From Plasmopara viticola (Eukaryota > Oomycota > Peronosporomycetes > Peronosporales > Peronosporaceae), in NCBI GenBank assembly GCA_001695595.3, contig MBPM02000027.1:496001-560000 (forward strand): a DNA stretch of 64,000 nucleotides. Direction: 5' to 3'. Made by a program: the position numbers and the translations under genes. Shown here piece after piece: positions 57,664 to 64,000 of this stretch; within the stretch, counting starts at the first letter, position 1; the number at the start of each line of letters is the position of its first letter. The notes beneath the pieces were generated by a model. It was given only the letters and a program-made list of their open reading frames with translations. It did not search any database and had not been told where the DNA came from.

Positions 57664-59185
57664 TTAAGCACCTGCACCCGACGCTGGGCTGGACAGCACC
57701 TTAGATGCTCTTAAATCAACATGATCATGTCTTCTTTCTCTATCATATACGTGGATTTCTCTGTAGCGTTGTAACTGATCTGCAGTTGGCCACATGACTG
57801 CTGACTTATCCATAGCTTGCATACACATAAATCTCAGTCTCGTCATCCCATTCTTGCACGTATGGATAGTGTAGTCAAGCTTAAGTAGCCTTTGTCGATG
57901 GACTTCAGCCTCTTTTTCAAGCCAAATATCCACATCATCATGCTCTTTCTTTCGCTCTGACTGTCATAATGCTGTTATATGCTTCAGCATGATTCTCTGC
58001 TAGCTAAAGCTTTTGTGCTATTTGGTGACGTTGTTTGACCTGAAACGTAGCCAGGAAGTCGTAGCTGATCTATAGGTACCACAGACATTGCCCTTTTACA
58101 ACCAATGCGTTCATTTTGATGATACTCTCCGCCTTTGACCGTCGAAACTGTTCCTTTTGTGCTGCCGTGATTGTGTCAAGGAGAAAGCTTTCAAGCAGCA
58201 CATCTCCGGCAAAATCGCGATCACTATACAAGGACTGATCGAGATTATCTTCTCCTAATGCAATCGTCCCAACTTAGATCTCACGGAGCTCAGCGAGACG
58301 CTCAATCGTAACATGTCTGCACACTGATTAAACAGAGTATGAATATGCCGCTTGCTTCAGTCTCATATGAAAAGGATATAAGCTCTTTCCTGTAAAGTTT
58401 CACGTCAGAAATGGCTGTACATGTGTCAAAAATTTTTGTAACTGCCATCTCGTTTCCTGAAAATCATCTAGAGCATTGAAAAACTTAGACGCGCGCGCCG
58501 GGAAACCGCTTGAGAAAGAACTCACGAGCAACGTACGGCTGATCGATGAGTCTAATACAGAAAAGACTGTGCACTGCTGATACATTTAGCGAGTTGTTGG
58601 TGTAGTACCATGAGCTCGTGCGCCTGTATATCGAGCAATGTGATAACAACTTCACGTTTGTTGTGCACTTTATGTCTTTTTAATGACGTTCCGAGCTCGC
58701 ACATACAAGCGATTTGCCGATCTCGAATACTTTTTGGTGTATTTCTAAACTTGTTTGTCTCTTCAAGTACAACCGACAAGAAATTCTTCAGTTTTTGCTG
58801 TGCGTCAAGGCAACTTTGTAGATACTTTTGTGCGTAATCAATACGGTGCATAGAAAATTTTGCTTTTCGCGTGCTAGTGCCACCACTTCTCGAAGATCTA
58901 TAGAGTCTTGAATTGTTTTAGCAGCAAATAGGTTCGTTAGCATCATCTTCAGATCCGTTGAGCTACAAATACCAATTCTCTCGAGTTTTTGCACAACAAA
59001 CAACGAAATCGAGCTTGTGAAGTCTCTTTGGGGCAGCTTCCGCATCCATGGAAGCGACCCAACGGCTTTTTTTTTAAATAATTCATCGAATTTGCATTTA
59101 GCCCAACTCGATGTAGCCATTCTTGCACATGTTTACATTGTAGCCTATCCTTTGGATGATAGTCTCTAGCAGACATGAACAGCAT
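57664..59185 (-). pseudogene. Frameshifted SAM-domain and coiled-coil gene remnant
   Basis: SAM domains mediate protein-protein contacts. On the minus strand, one frame reads QCKHVQEWLHRVGLN (the vaeWL..igl start of a SAM domain). A second overlapping frame continues FDELFKKKAVGSLPWMRKLP, then LERIGICSSTDLKMMLTNLF (the LGI...g...l end). A long helical region, DSIDLREVVALAREKQ, then shifts frame at about 58850 into DYAQKYLQSCLDAQQKLKNF through LDIQAHELMVLHQQLAKCIS. A last helical stretch is at 57933-57664 (VDIWLEKEAEVHRQRLLKLD, where V stands for the preceding residue as read). At least two frame changes and stops between blocks show decay. It begins about 175 bases inside a copy of the MULE end sequence (59360-59517), so it may be a captured gene fragment. 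The host parent is unknown. Confidence 0.55.
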
Positions 59186-59334
59186 TTTACCATGGATTAA
59201 AGTCTCTATCAGACATGGACAGCATTTTGCACTTCTGCACTAGCAACAACTTTTGCGCAAGTTGTCGACAGGGTTTTTGTCGCCACCTGGGCTGATTTCA
59301 AATTGTCATTTCTACCGGCAGCTCCATATAGACA

Positions 59335-59517
59335 CGCTCGGCGATAATTCGACAATGTTCATGGCTGATGATGACGCGGATGAACACGGCAAGGTTTGCG
59401 TGAAAAGTGGCGTTTCTGAGTGTGGATGAAGTAGATTTTCGGTAAAGATGCATGTATGAGCGGTGTAACATCTAAGTTTGTTATCCGACCAACAATTAAG
59501 CATTTAGCCAATCAGAA
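59335..59517 (-). repeat. Copy of the Mutator-like element 5' region
   Basis: Read on the minus strand from 59517 it follows 54605-54785 closely: ttctgattggct, ttacaccgctcatacatgca tctttacc, cacgcaaaccttgc, cgcgtcatcatcagccatga. It ends in the same ATG (59362-59360, MNIVEL versus MNTVES). The spacing from gattggct to the ATG is about 150 bases in both. It lies in inverted orientation about 4.7 kb from the first copy. Confidence 0.85.
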
Positions 59518-59520
59518 GCC

Positions 59521-62500
59521 ACGAGGGTGGTGGTGGCTATTTGACCGAAAGTGGTGGCTGTGCATTAATATTCCAATCAATAATTTGAAGCTTTAATACT
59601 TTAGATACGAAAAAGCTTTTTTCAAATATAGATACTGCGTCCGTAAGACAAGAGTACTTTCACGTTTAATAGGACTATTCTAAGGTCGTGGACAAAAGAA
59701 GCTTATTGTTTATGCAAGATATTTCTAACGCTCTATATGGGTAAAGCTAAGCCTTGTTATGACCTGGGCAAAAAGGATGCGAGAGTGGTTGCGCATGTGC
59801 ACAGTCACGGGTGTTTATTTATCAAAAGAAATCCGTCTCTGAACTCCAGCCTAACGAAAAACTGCTAGCAATCGCTAAGTAGAAATTTAATTTCGTCAAC
59901 CTCGCCTTCTCCTTGCAAAGATTTGTGTAGACGTGTCACCATAGCAACTTCTAAGCGATAGCTCCGGTACCCGTCGATGCGTAATCGAACTTCTCGATTA
60001 CCAATACATGTACCGATAAGTATTTTTAATTGAAATTTATGCCATAGCTTCTTTTCGCTGCCATAGCTTTCAAAAAATTTGCGACTACCGTATTTATTGT
60101 GGTCACTCTGATACCGAGTTACTGCATAACAGGTCAGTTCATAATTTGAGGTCCTATCAAAATTGATCTTTGCTGTCATATTAATCTAATCAGGATCATG
60201 GCATTGTTCAATATTTATAGAATCCGTCCGATCTAGCAATGTAAATACTTATGCAATTTGGTTCTATCTCCTATTTTTGATGAGCGACAAAATTTACTAC
60301 CACTTTTAGAACAGGGACTTTAATACTTTAAGGATACTTTTTTAGAATGCATTATTTTGCATACCGGTATATCAATAGTAACACAGCTCTTTAGGGCTCT
60401 AAGAATCGAATTTAAATCAAAATCTCGGTGTATAGATCGACCCTTCCCTCACAAGAATTCACATTAAACAGAAGAGACATGAGCGTTGTCTACAAATCTA
60501 ATTACTTCCATATGAAAAAAGTGTCTGGTGATTTTAATCATTGAGTCGTTAGAAAAGAAAGCTACCAGTCGGCCGAAAAATGTTGACCAAATCAACCCCC
60601 AAGACGGCAGATTTGAGCTTTAGGTGTCGCCGACACCTCCGTCTTCCGGCAATCAAGATGATAAGGAGCACCGCAAGCACTTCGGCGTCCACCAATGTGG
60701 CAACGATTTCTCAATTCACTGCCAATAATGTTGAGTTGGCCGCAAATTGTCATTGGTCTCAATAATTATGCAAAAAAAAACTTTGTAATGACAAGGAAGT
60801 CTATGGCAATTTATAAAAACAACCGCCACGACGTCTTTTTGCTAATATATCCAGCGCTGGAGGTTGGGAAGAAATGAAGGACGTTAAAGACATTAACCCA
60901 CGATATTGGTCTCGGTATTTAATGCACAAGACTTTAAGCCCGCCAGCCGCTGGATACCGACACAAATCGCCGCCATGAGGGGAGCCCATTCCTGTTTATA
61001 TATAATTTTACGCCAAATGAAGACAAATAAAGAGGGCGGCCAAAACTCAGTGCTTATATCACAATTCAATCGGGGAATACATTTTACCGAACGGTGGATC
61101 TTAAGAGTGTCACGTTGAAAGAACTACTGAATCGGAATATAATGTACGCTCGTGAGCATTTGATGGGCTATAGACAACTCGCCTCGGTTTCGGCAAAATA
61201 CCATGCTTAAGCTAAACAAATACTTCCGAGCACAGAAATATATGGTCATTCTCACCATACATCAGTGCAAAAACAAAAGCTTGCAAATTATTTGCGAGAT
61301 ACCCGTCGCTTTTGAGCTTAAATCACTACGGCTTTTTTTGCAAACTGATTGGACTTGGTCAAATGGCTCCCTAAAGTTGTGTGAAGAAAAAATATGGCGC
61401 TTCTTCACAAAAACCTCACGGCGCCTATAAAAGTTCATCTGTTTTTCTGCGCCTTTTGAATGTATTTGAGCTGGCCTTGATAATTAAGGATCGTCCAAAA
61501 AGTTTATTCTACCTCAGTCTAACGCCTTCTCATGATGAAAAACAACTCTTGCCGACTGAGAGTACCCGCGTGAATTTGTTATCATAATTGACCCCGGAGA
61601 TCGAGGTGCAGTCGTCGGGGAAGACACTAGATCTAAATGGCTCTTAATAATTAGTCGGATATTTACATTTTGTGGCTCATGAGCGGATCGACCACCTTGC
61701 GTATCAGCGCATGGTGAATTGCGACGGCAATATGCTTTCGTTTATAGTGATCTCAAGACTCATCCGGCTACTTTGAGCGCGGATACCGATAACTCAGCCT
61801 TGTGACGATATGGCGATAGCTGTATGGCCATCTGTACACATCCACCAATGAGGTCGTGCACAAAAATTCTCAAAGAGGTGCTGGAAGAACTCCAGCGTTC
61901 GTACATCATTGACATCTTGATATGTCCCGCATAATTGTTTTTGCATCTACATTATCTTAATACAAATATGACCATCAGATTTTCGCTTCCAAGCGGTATA
62001 TGTTCATCGAATAGTATTGCCCTCTCGTTAATACAGACGTCCAAATTTTCTCTTTCGTGTTTGTTTAAAGCATTTTTTGTTCACTCTTGACTGACGCAAG
62101 TACATTCCTTGGCGAGTCAATTAACAATTATGCAGTTTGGTCTCGAATATCCGCACACAACATTAAAAAAATTTATCAACCGTTTTCATTGCCGCTAGAG
62201 CTGTAAAGATCCATTACTGGACTCAAGACTACAAGCTTTACATATGGCTCAGAGATATGCACCTCAGACTCACACAAACAGCAGTTTTAGGACTGCCATA
62301 GAGTCCAATCTCATTGCGGCGCAAAGAAAAAGTCTGACTCATAAATATTAAAGATCCTAATTTATGGAATTACAATTTTTACCGACACCTTTACCGCCGG
62401 TATTACTTGTTCGAGATGCATGGTGTCCTGCCAACCTGCCGTCCCGCATTTTGCAAGCAATATATAGCTAAAGAAAGGTAAACAAGTCTATAATTCAGTA

Positions 62501-64000
62501 TTCCTCTTCATTTGATACTTCGTCGTAATTGATGTCGTAAAATGCCAATTTATGTGGCGATATACCCATCTAATTGCTATAGAGAGTGTAAACTACGCTA
62601 CCTATTTCGATTTGTCATTCTACAGTGAGAGGGAGCAGCAGGTAAAACCGGCTTTTCCAACTTGATTGCGGGGGGATTTTCTCCAGCCCAGCGCCTTTGT
62701 CAGCTGTAATCTTTCTTGATAACATGCACACTCCTCTCGCATATAAATTTTGCATGCGTGGACAAAGGATCTACTTTAAGAAACATGTCGTCCTGCAATC
62801 GACGCTATGTTTAGACTGTGACCTCTTGTCTCTCGGAGATGTTGTCGATATCACACTTCTATTTGACGCAGTTGGGAGTTTCAATGCCTGACGTGTGCGT
62901 CGCATGCACTCTTGATCATCATCGTATAAGTCAAGCTTGATTATTATCGTGCTTCGACAGCAAAATAATGCGGTGACTTTACTGTCAACAGAGTTTTGGG
63001 ATGAAAGACAGCATATTTTCAATGCAGCACTCATCCTCACAGTCATAGTTGACATTGACACGCTTATAAATCGTCGTGCATGTCGTGTATGGCTAGGCAA
63101 ATCAATACCGCTTATAGCCATGTCTTTCGCTTATGAAGTTTTGCCACTTCGGATTTAGGACTTGCCTTTTCTGACATATTTTGGCGTGACTTTAGAATAT
63201 CGTATTACCGTTATAAAATATTGATAAGGTTATGGCGCACTCATTTAAGGCCCGATTTAACGTTAAAAAATGTCTACAAAAAGCTTTTATCAGTTGGCCA
63301 CGCAGTCGATGCAAGAGTTCCGAGGTTTTCGAAGCGAGCAAATTCCAAAGGAGGCTTTACATAAATTTATGCTTTTAAGATCAATTCGGTGGTTTGTTGA
63401 CTACCAAATCTAATACAAAAGTGATTTCGGAGCAAAAGCTGCAATTTCATATTCAACTTGTTGAGTAAAATCATAATTGAGGTGAAAATTATTCGAAGTT
63501 CTGAAAAAGTATTTTTTAAATAAGTTCATTTAATTAAATGCTAAATTTGCCGTAAGAACTGCTACGAACCCTTTTAGCAAGATGATGTTGCAATTTGTAG
63601 CACTTATTGTCAATCCTACGACTATATGAATAGAATGTCTTGTAATTTCTCTTCATGCATATAAGTTTGCACGCGCAATGTGCACTACAGCAGCGGAGCT
63701 ACCTAAATTATTTGCTTAGAGAAAGCGTGAGTGGCCTTTCTATTATTACTGAGAGCCATTTGAGCTATCTGTCTGATCCCAAAAGCTATCATTAGATTTC
63801 ACTATAATAAATTTTTACACAACAAGTGGAAGTTGAACTTAATCGATATTTTTAATATAGTAATACCCTACGATTTTTTATCTATCATAATTACTTTTAA
63901 TAGTATGCACTAAGCAATATTACTTTGACCATGTACTCTTGTTCATGTGGCTCTGAAGTAACAAATGCTGCTGTCTCACTGACATTCAAAGTACTTGTGT
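59521..64000. other. Gene-poor right end
   Basis: Short frames only (up to 116 codons at 62771-63121, minus) without recognisable motifs. A small palindrome, ggtgtcgccgacacc, lies near 60623. The last kilobase is strongly AT-rich. Nothing else seen. Confidence 0.45.

Noticed and set aside
61203..61587. Overlapping plus frames of 68-75 codons at the right end
   Set aside because: No family motif, no start context, and low-complexity AT-rich sequence.

Overview
This looks like nuclear DNA of an oomycete. The evidence is a set of compact protein-coding genes with short introns (about 60-85 bases, GT...AG), very short intergenic gaps inside gene islands, a START-FYVE-GAF type protein typical of the group, and decayed Ty1/copia, Ty3/gypsy and Mutator-like elements between the islands. 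An intact IFT172 gene (cilium/flagellum assembly) points to a zoospore-forming species. That excludes lineages that have lost flagella. The AT-rich, repeat-rich spacing would fit a zoosporic downy mildew or a Phytophthora relative, but the genus is inference only.

The window holds three gene islands in gene-poor DNA. Island 1 (about 6.1-15.1 kb) has IFT172 (minus), a GNL1-type circularly permuted GTPase (plus, divergent from IFT172) and a METTL21-like protein methyltransferase (minus, 63 bases from the GTPase stop). Island 2 (about 26.1-32.5 kb) has a small single-membrane-segment protein (plus), a START-FYVE-GAF protein (minus) and a PSP1-domain protein in six exons (minus). Island 3 (about 50.1-53.1 kb) has an unusual zinc-ribbon/short-chain-dehydrogenase protein and a six-exon uracil phosphoribosyltransferase, both plus. 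I worked out exon joins for IFT172, GNL1, the methyltransferase, PSP1 and UPRT; each gives an open frame with the family motifs.

The spaces between islands (0-6, 15-26, 32.5-50 and 53-64 kb) contain no intact gene that I can recognise. They hold a frameshifted HECT ubiquitin-ligase remnant at the left edge, gypsy integrase and copia gag/protease relics, a dispersed element of about 315 bp in two copies 36 kb apart, an exact 4 x 100 bp tandem array with an A-B-A-B pattern upstream of a TATA-like site, two smaller tandem duplications, a Mutator-like transposase relic, and a frameshifted SAM-domain pseudogene lying just inside a second copy of that Mutator element's end.

The genes serve unrelated housekeeping roles (flagellar transport, ribosome-type GTPase, protein methylation, endosomal lipid sensing, RNA-linked PSP1, pyrimidine salvage), and nothing suggests a pathway cluster. 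I found no convincing secreted-effector gene, tRNA, rRNA or CRISPR. I do not see a clear new multi-gene system. The most distinctive points are extra zinc-binding modules on conserved proteins (IFT172 C-terminus, GNL1 insert, SDR N-terminal half), an SDR with Thr at the catalytic Tyr position, and the 100-bp dimeric array.
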